A DNA stretch of 64,000 nucleotides from Streptomyces hilarionis (GTDB taxonomy: Bacteria > Actinomycetota > Actinomycetes > Streptomycetales > Streptomycetaceae): assembly GCF_024539675.1 (NCBI RefSeq), contig NZ_JAHHIT010000054.1, positions 1-64,000 on the forward strand, in the 5' to 3' direction. The notes beneath the pieces are model-generated. The model saw only the letters and a program-made list of their open reading frames with translations, was not told the origin of the DNA and did no database searches. This document shows positions 24,917-33,907 of this stretch, piece after piece. Positions within the stretch are counted from its first letter, which is position 1; every line of letters starts with the position of its first letter. Position numbers and translations under genes: made by a program.

Positions 24917-26176
24917 ATGTGTGCTGCCCAACACGAGATCGCCTACGATCGCCACAGGCTGCGTCAGTGGCTCGACGGCGAGGCCAAAGCGGACGGGGTC
25001 ACGCGGCGCCGGCTGCTGACCCTGCTGGCCGCGACCGCCACTGCCACAGCGCTCCCCAGGGGGAACCCGGCTCGCGCCGCCGATTCCCCGATCGTCAAGC
25101 CGATACCCCCCGAGTCGTTCATCCAGCGCGGCACCAACGCCGAGACCCGCTGGGAGGCCCTGAGCGGTACCGGCCATCACACCCCCAACGCACTGTTCTT
25201 CGTCCGCAACCACACCGCGACGCCCGTCCTGGACGCCGCCGACTGGCGGCTGAGACTGTGGGGTGACGGGCTGCGCGGCGCGCCCGCCGAGGGCAAGCCG
25301 GTGGAATTCGGTTACGACGATCTGCGCGGCCTGCCCGCGGTCACCCGGACCGCCTTCGTGGAGTGCGCCGGAAACGGCCGCAGCCATTACGCGACTCAGC
25401 AGGGCCAGACGGTTCCCGGCACCCCTTGGACCCTGGGCGCAGTCGGCGTGGCGCGCTGGCGCGGGGTGCGCCTGGCCGACGTACTGCGCAGGGCCGGGCT
25501 GTCCTCCTACGCCGTCGACGTGCAGCCCCGCGGACTTGATGCCGAGTACGTCAGCGGCGGCGAGAACCTCGGCCGGGTACGTCGGCCGTTGCCCTTGGCC
25601 AAGGCGCTGGACGACGTGCTGCTCGCGTACGAGATGAACGGCGAGAAGCTTCCGTACGACCACGGTCACCCCGTGCGGGTGCTCGTGCCCTCGTGGGTGG
25701 GAATCGCCTCGATCAAATGGGTCGGCGACATCGAGGTGTCGGCGCAGCCCCTGTACTCGCCGTGGAACACCACCTTCTACCGGTTGTTCGGTCCCGCCTA
25801 CCCGCAGGACGGCACCACGCCGCTGACCCGCCAGACGATCAAGAGCGCCTTCGAGTTGAAGAGCGGCGCGACGTTCACGGCGGGGGAGCGGCAAGTGCTG
25901 CACGGCCGCTCCTGGTCGGGCGCCGGCGGCGTCGTGCGGGTCGACATCAGCACCGACGGCGGGACGGTCTGGCGGCGGGCCCGTCTTCACGACCGGCCGC
26001 GATCCGACACCTGGACGCGCTGGTCCGTCCCGTGGACGCCCAAGACGCCCGGGCCGACGCAGCTGCTGGCCCGCGCCACGGACACGGCAGGCCGTAGCCA
26101 GCCGGACACCGCCGTGTTCAACACGCAGGGCTATCTCTTCGACGCAGTGGTCCGGCACCCGGTGACCGTGCTCTGA
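24917..26176 (+). CDS. Tat-exported sulfite oxidase-type molybdoenzyme
   Basis: A 419-residue enzyme. The N-terminus has a twin-arginine signal (TRRRLLTLLAATATATALP) with cleavage expected near ARA-ADS. The molybdopterin domain contains FFVRNHTATPVLDAADWRLR, then AFVECAGNGRSHY with Cys150 as the probable molybdenum ligand, and VLVPSWVGIASIKWVGDIEV. A C-terminal Mo-co dimerisation domain follows (GAGGVVRVDISTDGGTVWRR). There is no haem domain, so electrons must go to a separate acceptor. It probably oxidises sulfite or a related sulfur compound outside the membrane. ATG 24917 was chosen because it starts the conserved region; the ribosome site is poor. The upstream leader peptide suggests control by sulfur or cysteine status. 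Confidence 0.88.
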   Translation: MCAAQHEIAYDRHRLRQWLDGEAKADGVTRRRLLTLLAATATATALPRGNPARAADSPIVKPIPPESFIQRGTNAETRWEALSGTGHHTPNALFFVRNHTATPVLDAADWRLRLWGDGLRGAPAEGKPVEFGYDDLRGLPAVTRTAFVECAGNGRSHYATQQGQTVPGTPWTLGAVGVARWRGVRLADVLRRAGLSSYAVDVQPRGLDAEYVSGGENLGRVRRPLPLAKALDDVLLAYEMNGEKLPYDHGHPVRVLVPSWVGIASIKWVGDIEVSAQPLYSPWNTTFYRLFGPAYPQDGTTPLTRQTIKSAFELKSGATFTAGERQVLHGRSWSGAGGVVRVDISTDGGTVWRRARLHDRPRSDTWTRWSVPWTPKTPGPTQLLARATDTAGRSQPDTAVFNTQGYLFDAVVRHPVTVL

Positions 26177-26739
26177 CACCGCTGCGCGGACCTCACCCCG
26201 CCGGTGGTGTTCGTCCCGACGCCTGCCGGTCCGGGCAGTCCTCGCCCTGCTCGCCGTCGTGCCGCACGCCCCTGCCGGAGAACACGAGCGACACGACTCC
26301 AGCACCGCAGATCTCCGCGACGGCGCGGCGTACCCGGATGGTGGACCGACGGGCGGCCCCCCCGTGCAGGCCTGCGCCACGGTCCGGCACCGGAGCGCCA
26401 CTCGCACCGCCGACGGACGGCACCGGCGCGCGGGCCGGACCGTGCTGGGGCTCCCCCCCAGGTTCGGGGCGAGCGCATCGGCGACGACGTCGCCGTGGGC
26501 CACCGCGACCCATGTCCCGTCACGCTCGTACCGCACGACCGTGCCGTGGCCGTCTGGTCTGCTGCTCATGCCGAGATCATGGTCGATGTCGCACCGGCGC
26601 CGCCGCCGTGGTGCGCCCGCACTATTCTGGGACCCGCGAGCGGTGGTCGGCGGTGCCGGGCGTTCACGCGAGGGGTCGCACCGCCTGGGAGGGCTGGACG
26701 GGGCCGGTCGTTGGCCCGGCCGGAGGGGAAGGGTGTCGT
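26177..26739. other. 563-bp intergenic region upstream of the signalling block
   Basis: No convincing gene. A minus-strand stretch beginning near 26570 (SRPDGHGTVVRYERDGTWVA) looks protein-like for about 40 codons but then loses coding character at a run of Gs, so it may be a fragment. Confidence 0.4.
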
Positions 26740-29700
26740 GTGGAGCGTTCAGGCCGGCCTGTGAGCGGCACGCGGCAGGCCGCGATCGACGATGCGGTGT
26801 TCGCCGCCGACCGGGAAGTGGGCGCGGACCTCGCCGGGCTGGACTGGACGGCCACGCCGCTCGGCCCGCCGGGGGAGTGGCCGCAGAGCCTTCAGACGGC
26901 TGTGAGCATCCTGCTGTCCTCACGGTTCCCCATGTGGATGGCATGGGGCGAGGAGCTGACCTTCTTCTGCAACGCCGCCTACCGGCGCGACACGCTCGGC
27001 CGCAAGTACCCGTGGGCGCTGGGCCGGCCCGCGAGTGAGGTGTGGGCGGAGATCTGGACGGACATCGGACCGCGCATCGAGACCGTGCTCGGTACGGGCG
27101 AGGCCACGTGGGACGAAGGGCTGCTGCTGTTCCTGGAGCGCTCCGGCTATGCCGAGGAGACGTACCACACGTTCTCCTACAGCCCGCTGGGGGACGACGC
27201 CGGCGACGTCGTCGGCATGCTGTGCGTGGTCAGCGAGGACACCGAGCGGGTGATCGGCGAGCGGCGCATGGCCACCCTGCGGGACCTGGGCTCGGACCCG
27301 AGTGTGATCCGCACCGAGCAGGAAGTGCTGGCCTTCACCGACCGGCAGCTGAACCGCAACCGCAAGGACATGCCGTTCACCCTGACCTACCTGTTCGACG
27401 GCGAGATCGCTCGGTTGGCCGGTGCGACCGGCGTCACCCCCGGTGTGCGCATCGCACCGCGGACCCTTCCCGTCGACGATTCCGGAGGCGTGTGGCCCGC
27501 CGCGGCGTTGGCCGAGGGCGAGGCCCGAGTGGTGCCGCTGACCGGCGAGGCGTTCGACGTCCTGCCCGGCGGCGACTGGCCCGAGCCGCCGGTGGAGGCA
27601 CTCGTCGTCCCGCTCCTGCAGCAGGGCAGCGCGGCCTACGGCTTCTTCGTGGCCGCCCTGAACCGCTATCGCGACCTGGACGACGGCTACCGGGGGTTCA
27701 TCGAGCTGACCGCCGGACACATCGCCTCCGGGATCGGCAGTGCCCGCAGTTACGAGGCACAGCAACGGCGCGCCGAGGAACTGGCCGAACTCGACCGGGC
27801 CAAGACCACCTTCTTCTCGAACGTCAGCCACGAGCTCCGCACTCCCCTGACCCTGATCATGGGGCCCGTCGAGGAACTGCGCTCCCGGTCCGCCGACATG
27901 GACGAGGACATCCGCCGGGAACTCGACGTCATCCATCGCAACGGGCTACGGCTGGGCAAACTGGTCAACACCCTGTTGGACTTCTCCCGCATCGAGGCCG
28001 GCCGCATGCAGGCCCGCTACGAGCCGGTCGACCTGGCCGCGGTGACAGCGGAGCTGGCCAGCGTCTTCCGCTCGGCGATGGAGAAGGCCGGGCTCGCCTT
28101 CGACGTGGACTGCCCCTCCCTGGACGAACCGGTGTACGTGGACCGCACCATGTGGGAGAAAGTGGTCCTGAACCTGCTGAGCAACGCGCTGAAGTTCACT
28201 TTCGACGGATCGGTTCGCCTGGGCGTGCGCCGCTCCGGTGCCCATGCGGTCGTCACCGTGGCCGACACCGGGACCGGTGTATCGGAGGCGGAGATGCCGC
28301 GGCTCTTCGAGCGCTTCCACCGCATCGAGAACGCCCGCTCCCGCTCCCACGAGGGAAGCGGTATCGGGCTGGCCCTGGTGCGGGAACTCGTCGGTCTGCA
28401 CGGCGGGACGATCCGCGCCGAGAGCACCGAGGGCAAGGGCACCAGCTTCACCATTCGGGTGCCGTTCGGCGCCGCACATCTGCCCGCCGACTCCGTGGTG
28501 TCGGAGCCGGGCGGCACGACGGCCTGGGCAACCGCCGACCCCTACGTCCACGAGGCCCTTCGCTGGCTTCCGGTGAGTGATGCCGGCCCGGCGGCCGAGG
28601 ACGGCCAGGACCAGGTGACGGCCGCCGCCGTCGGGTCGGCCGCCGGTCCCACGCGCAGCGCACGACTGCTGGTCGCCGACGACAACGCCGACATGCGCGA
28701 GTATCTCGCCCGTATCCTGACCGCCGCCGGCTACGAGGTCGAAGCGGTCGGCGACGGCGCCGAAGCACTCGACGCCGCCCGACGCCGGACTCCCGACCTC
28801 GTCGTCAGCGACGTGATGATGCCCCGGCTGGGCGGGCTGGAGCTGGTGAGTCGCCTGCGCGCCGACACCCGCACCGCCTCGGTGCCCGTGGTGCTGCTGT
28901 CGGCCAGGGCCGGGCAGGAGGCGTCGATCGAGGGACTGCAGGCCGGTGCCGACGACTACCTGGTGAAGCCGTTCGCCGCGGCCGAGTTGCTGGCCCGGGT
29001 CCGCGCGAACGTGGAACTGGCCCGGTTGCGCAGCCACCACCTGCGCTGGCGGACGGCGCTCATCGACTCCCTCCAGGAGGCGTTCTTCGTCTGCGACGAG
29101 TCGGGGACCGTCGTGGAGATCAACACGGCCTTCACCGACATCCTCGGTTACGGCACCGATGGCCTGCCGTATGCCCCGACCCACCCGTGGTGGCCGGACG
29201 CAGCCACCGACCCCGGCGCGCACGAGCAGGTCGGCGACGCGTTCGCCCTGCTGCTGGACAGTCCCCAGGGCTCGTACACCGTTCCGGTCACCCATCGTGA
29301 CGGCCGCCGCCTGTGGATCACCGTGACGTTCAACAAGGCCGAGGATCCGGACACCGGACGCCGGGTCACGGTCGGCACCTTCCGTGACGTCACCGCGGAG
29401 CACTACGCCGTCCGACGCGAGACGGCACTGGCAGCGCTGAGCACCTCGCTGTCCCAAGCCGCCAGCCTGCCCGAGGCACTGTCCGGCGCCCTGGACGAGC
29501 TGAGGTCGTTGTGGCACGCAGATGTCGTGCTGGCCGCCGTCTTCGGGGGCGGCGCGCCGGTGCTCGTGGCCACGGACGAGAGCCTGCGGTGGGAGGACCT
29601 GCCGGCCGAGCAGCAGGCGCTGCTCGCGGCGTTGCGCGGGCGGCCCTCGCTCACCGCCGTGGCCGAGGAGAGCGGCGCCGGCGTCCTGCTGGAGCACCCC

Positions 29701-30909
29701 GAGGGCCCGATGGCCCTGTGGGTCGATCTGGGCGGCCGCAGGCCGTTCACCTCCGAGGACCAGCTGCTGCTGTCACTGCTGGCCGGGCGCTTGGCCCAGG
29801 GCCTGGTCCGGGCGCACCAGATCGACCAGCAGCGGGAGACCGCCATCGCGCTCCAGCGCGCCATCCTGGGCCCCGCGCGGCTTCCTGACGGTTTCGCCGT
29901 GCGGTACGAGCCTGCCACACGCCCGCTGGAGGTGGGGGGCGACTGGTACGACACCGTCGCCCTGCCCGACGGCCGGATCGGCATCGTCGTCGGCGACTGT
30001 GTCGGCCGCGGTCTGGAGGCGGCCAGCGTCATGGGGCAACTGCGCAGTGCCTGCCGCGCACTGTTGCTCCAGGACCTCGGCCCCTCGCGCACGTTGATGG
30101 CCCTCGACCAGTTCGCGGCCAGCGTTCCCGGCGCGCTGTGCACGACCGTCTTCTGCGGTGTGCTCGATCCCGGTTCCGGCACGCTGACCTACTCCAGCGC
30201 CGGCCATCCGCCGGGCATCCTCGTCCACCCCGACAGCACCGTCCGGCTTCTGGAGGAGGGGCGGTCGCTGCCGCTGGCCGTGAGGCCGGGCAGACCGCGC
30301 CCGGAGGCCGCGTGCACCCTTCCCGCTCGGGCCACACTGCTGCTGTACACCGACGGTCTCGTCGAACGCCGGCGGCTCGCGCTCAGCACGGGGATCGAGC
30401 AGGCGGGCCACGCCGTGCGGGAGGGCCGAGACCTGCCTGTCGAGGACCTCGCCAGCGCGGTGATGGAGAGGCTCGCACCGGCCGGCGGGTACGACGACGA
30501 CGTGGCTCTGCTGATCTACCGCCATCCGGCGCCCCTGGAGATGACCTTCCCGGCCGACTCCGCCCAGCTGGCACCGGTCCGCAGGGCGTTGCGCCGCTGG
30601 CTCGACCAGTGCGATCTCCCGCCGGAAGCGGTGCAGAACGTACTCGTCGCCGCCGGGGAAGCGTGTGCGAACGCGATCGAGCACGGCCACCGGCACGCTC
30701 CGGGGGGAGCGGTGCGGCTGCGCGCCGAGGCGCTGGTGGACACGTTGCGCGTCATGGTTGTCGACAGCGGCCGGTGGAAGGTTCCCCAGCCCGAGAGGAA
30801 CGCTCACCGTGGCCGGGGTATGTCCCTGATGCATGCGCTGATGCAACAGGTCACTGTCGTCCCCGCCCCCTCCGGCACCACCGTCGACATGCAGATGAGG
30901 ATCGCCTGA
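26740..30909 (+). CDS. Hybrid sensor kinase / receiver / PP2C phosphatase / RsbW-type kinase
   Basis: A 1389-residue cytoplasmic signalling protein that joins two systems usually kept separate. Order: PAS-like sensor (about 10-150), GAF-like (160-345), HisKA with [14 protein letters not shown] (His364), HATPase ([25 protein letters not shown]), receiver domain ([13 protein letters not shown], Asp691 in [16 protein letters not shown]; 640-755), PAS (770-885), GAF (890-1030), SpoIIE/RsbU PP2C phosphatase ([26 protein letters not shown]; 1040-1255) and an anti-sigma HATPase ([13 protein letters not shown]; 1265-1385). All catalytic motifs look intact. The start is GTG 26740 with GGAGGGGAAGGG upstream. 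It could dephosphorylate STAS antagonists and phosphorylate them in one molecule under phosphorelay control. It overlaps the next STAS gene by one base (TGATG). Confidence 0.92.
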   Translation: MERSGRPVSGTRQAAIDDAVFAADREVGADLAGLDWTATPLGPPGEWPQSLQTAVSILLSSRFPMWMAWGEELTFFCNAAYRRDTLGRKYPWALGRPASEVWAEIWTDIGPRIETVLGTGEATWDEGLLLFLERSGYAEETYHTFSYSPLGDDAGDVVGMLCVVSEDTERVIGERRMATLRDLGSDPSVIRTEQEVLAFTDRQLNRNRKDMPFTLTYLFDGEIARLAGATGVTPGVRIAPRTLPVDDSGGVWPAAALAEGEARVVPLTGEAFDVLPGGDWPEPPVEALVVPLLQQGSAAYGFFVAALNRYRDLDDGYRGFIELTAGHIASGIGSARSYEAQQRRAEELAELDRAKTTFFSNVSHELRTPLTLIMGPVEELRSRSADMDEDIRRELDVIHRNGLRLGKLVNTLLDFSRIEAGRMQARYEPVDLAAVTAELASVFRSAMEKAGLAFDVDCPSLDEPVYVDRTMWEKVVLNLLSNALKFTFDGSVRLGVRRSGAHAVVTVADTGTGVSEAEMPRLFERFHRIENARSRSHEGSGIGLALVRELVGLHGGTIRAESTEGKGTSFTIRVPFGAAHLPADSVVSEPGGTTAWATADPYVHEALRWLPVSDAGPAAEDGQDQVTAAAVGSAAGPTRSARLLVADDNADMREYLARILTAAGYEVEAVGDGAEALDAARRRTPDLVVSDVMMPRLGGLELVSRLRADTRTASVPVVLLSARAGQEASIEGLQAGADDYLVKPFAAAELLARVRANVELARLRSHHLRWRTALIDSLQEAFFVCDESGTVVEINTAFTDILGYGTDGLPYAPTHPWWPDAATDPGAHEQVGDAFALLLDSPQGSYTVPVTHRDGRRLWITVTFNKAEDPDTGRRVTVGTFRDVTAEHYAVRRETALAALSTSLSQAASLPEALSGALDELRSLWHADVVLAAVFGGGAPVLVATDESLRWEDLPAEQQALLAALRGRPSLTAVAEESGAGVLLEHPEGPMALWVDLGGRRPFTSEDQLLLSLLAGRLAQGLVRAHQIDQQRETAIALQRAILGPARLPDGFAVRYEPATRPLEVGGDWYDTVALPDGRIGIVVGDCVGRGLEAASVMGQLRSACRALLLQDLGPSRTLMALDQFAASVPGALCTTVFCGVLDPGSGTLTYSSAGHPPGILVHPDSTVRLLEEGRSLPLAVRPGRPRPEAACTLPARATLLLYTDGLVERRRLALSTGIEQAGHAVREGRDLPVEDLASAVMERLAPAGGYDDDVALLIYRHPAPLEMTFPADSAQLAPVRRALRRWLDQCDLPPEAVQNVLVAAGEACANAIEHGHRHAPGGAVRLRAEALVDTLRVMVVDSGRWKVPQPERNAHRGRGMSLMHALMQQVTVVPAPSGTTVDMQMRIA

Positions 30910-31220
30910 TGACCACCCCGCTCACGCTGACGCCCGACCGGAGTCCGCAGGGCACCGCCCGTCTCGCCGTCAGCGGCGAAATCGACATGAGCAACGCCGG
31001 TCGTCTGGCCGAAGCCCTGGACAGCGGCTCGGGTCCGCTGATCGTGGATCTGACCGGGGTGGAGTACCTCGACAGCGCGGGACTGAGCGTGTTGTTCGCC
31101 CACGCCGAGAGGCTGGAACTGATCGTCCCCCCGCTGCTCGGACCGCTCCTGTCGGTCTCGGGCCTCGCCGATCTGGTCACCGTCCACGGCCTCGAGACCA
31201 ACCAGCCGCCCCGGCGCTGA
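30909..31220 (+). CDS. STAS anti-sigma-factor antagonist (RsbV-like)
   Basis: A 103-residue STAS protein. Typical blocks are [40 protein letters not shown] with the probable phospho-Ser in YLDSAG, and [15 protein letters not shown]. Its ATG overlaps the stop of the giant hybrid kinase (TGATG), so the two are translationally coupled, and it is the most likely substrate of the hybrid's PP2C and RsbW-type domains. When unphosphorylated, such proteins bind the anti-sigma kinase and free its sigma factor. Confidence 0.92.
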   Translation: MTTPLTLTPDRSPQGTARLAVSGEIDMSNAGRLAEALDSGSGPLIVDLTGVEYLDSAGLSVLFAHAERLELIVPPLLGPLLSVSGLADLVTVHGLETNQPPRR

Positions 31221-31335
31221 CCCGGCCCGCCGGTAGGCGGCCGGACCGTCCAGCACCCCTCGCCGGCCGTTCGTACGGCCATGACACCCCCCACCCTGCT
31301 CGCCACACCGCACCAGAGCCGTTCAGTCAGGAGTG

Positions 31336-31731
31336 ATGTTTCAGGTGACCGACACCCTCGACACGACCGTCCGACACATCGGTGACCGCGCAGCCGTCGT
31401 CGTCGTCGCCGGCGACGTCGATCTGCACACCTCGCGCCTGCTGCGTGTGCAGGCGATGGCCGTTGTGGAGCAAGGCTTCCCGCACCTGGTCCTCGACCTG
31501 GCCCAGGTGGATTTCGTGGACTCGACCGGCCTCAGCGCTCTCATCGTCCTCCTTCAGGCCACCAGCCGGGCAGGCGGTTCGCTCCGGGTCGCGAGCGTCC
31601 CCGAGCGTCTCGTGCGCATGGTGACCATGACCGGCATCTCCCAATTGCTCCCCATCCACGAGACGGTCGCCGACGCGCTGGCCGCCCTCGGCGCGGACGG
31701 CGCCGCCGACAGCGCCGTCCCTTCCGCATGA
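31336..31731 (+). CDS. STAS anti-sigma-factor antagonist, second copy
   Basis: A 131-residue STAS protein distinct from its upstream neighbour: AAVVVVAGDVDLHTSRLLRV, then LVLDLAQVDFVDSTGLSALI with probable phospho-site Ser in VDSTGL, and VRMVTMTGISQLLPIHETVA. The start is uncertain: ATG 31336 (or GTG 31333) has AGGAG very close, while GTG 31348 is 14 bases after it. It lies 115 bases after the first STAS gene on the same strand, and may act as the antagonist for a different kinase of the cluster. Confidence 0.9.
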   Translation: MFQVTDTLDTTVRHIGDRAAVVVVAGDVDLHTSRLLRVQAMAVVEQGFPHLVLDLAQVDFVDSTGLSALIVLLQATSRAGGSLRVASVPERLVRMVTMTGISQLLPIHETVADALAALGADGAADSAVPSA

Positions 31732-31871
31732 CACGGTGACCCCGGGCGCCGTGAGGGACAAGGCCCGCCCGCCCGAGGGGGAGGTGACGGCGCCCCTGGG
31801 CCGTCGGGGCCCTGCGATAGGGTGATGCGCGCCTGTCACGGGACAGCCGGAACAACGGGGAGGGCAGGCTG

Positions 31872-32745
31872 ATGGGGGAGGGAAGCGGATCGGGCGACGG
31901 CGGCGCCGCGGCGGACCGTCATGTCGCGGTGCTGTACTCCACCGAGGACGAGTGGGCCGCTCATCTCGTGCCCTTCGTCCGCGCGGGCTTCGACCGGAAC
32001 GAGCAGGTGCAGTACTTCGCGGACGCCACCGACGCGCGGCTCGTGATCCGTACGCTCGCCGAGCACGGCGTCGACGCCGACTCCGCGGTCCGGCGAGGAC
32101 AGCTCGTGGTGACCACTGCCGCCCAGACCTATCTGACCGGGGCCCGGTTCGACCCGGACGCCATGATCGGGCTGTGGCGTGACGCCGTCGACACGGCCGT
32201 CCGGCAGGGGTACGGGAACCTGCAGGTGATCGGTGAGATGTCCTGGCGCCCGGCGCATCACGGGCGCGCAACGCCTGCTGGAATACGAGCTGCGCATCCA
32301 CCACGAGGTGTTCGAGCAATTGCCGCTGACGGCCTGGTGTTTCTACGATCGCCGCCTGATGCCCTCCGAGGCCCTCGACGTCCTGGCGGGCGCCCACCTG
32401 ACGAGCAAGGGCGCCGCACCTCGCTCCCCCGGGCGGCGCCGCCTCACGGTCACGCCTCTGGCCGATCGGCCCGGCTTCCGACTGTCGGGGTCGGCGGGCT
32501 ACGAGAGCCGCCGGGCGACCACCGCGGCGTCAGCCGCTCTCGCCGCCTCCACGGCCAAGGACCTCAGCCTGGACCTGTCCGGCCTCGACCACCTCGACAT
32601 CGCCGCACTCACCGACATCGCCCACGCCGCGCGCCGACGCGCGGCGAAGACACCACTGCGACTCGTCGGGGCGCCGCCCGCCCTTCGCCGCATGCTGGAA
32701 CTCTTCCCCGAGCTGGGGGCCGACCTCCAGGAGGCCGGCCGGTGA
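31872..32745 (+). pseudogene. MEDS-STAS protein, frameshifted
   Basis: The first frame begins at ATG 31872 (GGGGAGGGCAGGCTG upstream) and encodes a MEDS sensory domain: HVAVLYSTEDEWAAHLVPFV, AGFDRNEQVQYFAD, QVIGEMSW. At about 32240-32260 the family pattern continues in the +1 frame as AQRLLEYELRIHHEVFEQLP and LTAWCFYDRRLMP, followed by a STAS domain (SLDLSGLDHLDIAALTDIAH). One inserted or lost base explains this. The intended product is about 290 residues. As given, the first frame stays open and reads through 160 out-of-frame codons into the next gene. A sequencing error is possible. Confidence 0.75.
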
Positions 32746-33695
32746 CGACATACACCCGCACCTCGGCGGAGAACCGGGTCGATCCGTCCTTCCACCACCC
32801 CGCCGTCCTCTACACCACGGAAGAGGACTACCTACGGGTCGTCGGCGAATTCGTCCGCACGGAGGCGACCGGCGGGCGTCCTGTCCTGGTCGCCGTTCCC
32901 GGTACACGTCTGCGCCTGCTCCGCGAGACCATGGGCGCCGGATACGAGGACGTCACCTTCGTCGACATGCGGCAGGCCGGTCGCAACCCCGGGCGCATCC
33001 TGTCGTTGCTCCAGGGCTTCGCCGACGAGCACCCCGACCGTCACCCCTGCATCGTCAGCGAACCGATCTGGCTGGGCCGCACCGCGGCGGAGGTGCGAGA
33101 GGCGACCCGTCACGAGGCGCTGACGAACCTGGCGTTCGACGGTCGGCCCGTCACGCTCCTGTGTCTGTTCGACACGGCCCTGCCGGAGCAGGTGCTGGCG
33201 CAGGCGCACCGCACGCACCCCGTCGTCGCAGACCCGGACGGCTACCGGCACAGCCCTCGCTACGAGGACCCGCACGCGGTGTGCCGGGACTGCGACGTGC
33301 CTCTGGAGGAGCCGGCGGATCCACTCGTCCTGCACTTCACGGAGCACGACCTCGCCGCTGTCCGTGACACCGCAGGGAACTGGGCGCGGACGGCCGGCCT
33401 GTCCTCCTGTCGCCACACCGACTGGTTGCTGGCCGTCAACGAGGCCACCGGCAACTCGGTGCGGCACGGAGGAGGGCAGGGCACTCTGCGGCTGTGGCGT
33501 ACGGCTGACAGCGTGATCGCCGAGGTGCGCGACCGCGGGCGGCTCACGGACGCGCTCGTCGGCCGGCGACGTCCCGACCCACTGTCCCCGGCCGGTGGCC
33601 GTGGCGTCTGGATGATGCACCAGTTGTGTGACCTGGTCGAGATGCGGACTCCGCCCTCGGGCCTCATCGTGCGCATGCATCTGGCGCTGGACTGA
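32742..33695 (+). CDS. MEDS sensor fused to RsbW-type anti-sigma kinase
   Basis: A 317-residue protein. Residues about 15-165 form a MEDS domain (HHPAVLYTTEEDYLRVVGEF, VTFVDMRQAGRNPGRILSLL, IVSEPIWLGRTAAEVREATR, LCLFDTALPEQ). A CRDCD cysteine pair marks the linker. Residues about 190-315 form a HATPase_c_2 kinase (WLLAVNEATGNSVRHGG with the Mg-binding Asn, AEVRDRGRL, AGGRGVWMMHQLCD). The start GTG overlaps the preceding stop (GTGA), and GGAGG lies upstream. It probably binds a sigma factor or phosphorylates STAS partners in response to the MEDS signal, whose ligand is unknown. Confidence 0.88.
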   Translation: MTTYTRTSAENRVDPSFHHPAVLYTTEEDYLRVVGEFVRTEATGGRPVLVAVPGTRLRLLRETMGAGYEDVTFVDMRQAGRNPGRILSLLQGFADEHPDRHPCIVSEPIWLGRTAAEVREATRHEALTNLAFDGRPVTLLCLFDTALPEQVLAQAHRTHPVVADPDGYRHSPRYEDPHAVCRDCDVPLEEPADPLVLHFTEHDLAAVRDTAGNWARTAGLSSCRHTDWLLAVNEATGNSVRHGGGQGTLRLWRTADSVIAEVRDRGRLTDALVGRRRPDPLSPAGGRGVWMMHQLCDLVEMRTPPSGLIVRMHLALD

Positions 33696-33907
33696 GCGAT
33701 GCGCCGTGACCGACACGTCGTCCCGACTCTCTCGGACGGCCCCTGTGCTGTGGACGCCGCTCGCCGAACGGTCGAGCCGGCTCTCGTGGGACGTGGTGCC
33801 GTTCCGTGCGGGCCGGGCCGCCGAGGACACGGAATCCGGCACGAGGTGTGGATCCGGGCCGACGGAGTGGATGCCCGCCCGGTGCGCGGGCCGATGAAGG
33901 GGGCGGG

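Noticed and set aside
26450..26570. Minus-strand start reading SRPDGHGTVVRYERDGTWVA
   Set aside because: Protein-like for only about 40 codons, then frame quality is lost at a G-run; no ribosome site and no recognised domain. Kept only as a possible fragment in the gap note.
24494..26944. An 816-residue minus-strand frame
   Set aside because: Antisense of the sulfite-oxidase-type gene and its flanks; Arg/Gly/Pro-rich and without domains.
31872..33695. A single 607-residue gene spanning MEDS and MEDS-HATPase
   Set aside because: About 160 codons in the middle are out of frame with clear MEDS and STAS sequence in the +1 frame, so two genes with a frameshift in the first are more likely. The fusion is mentioned only as a consequence.
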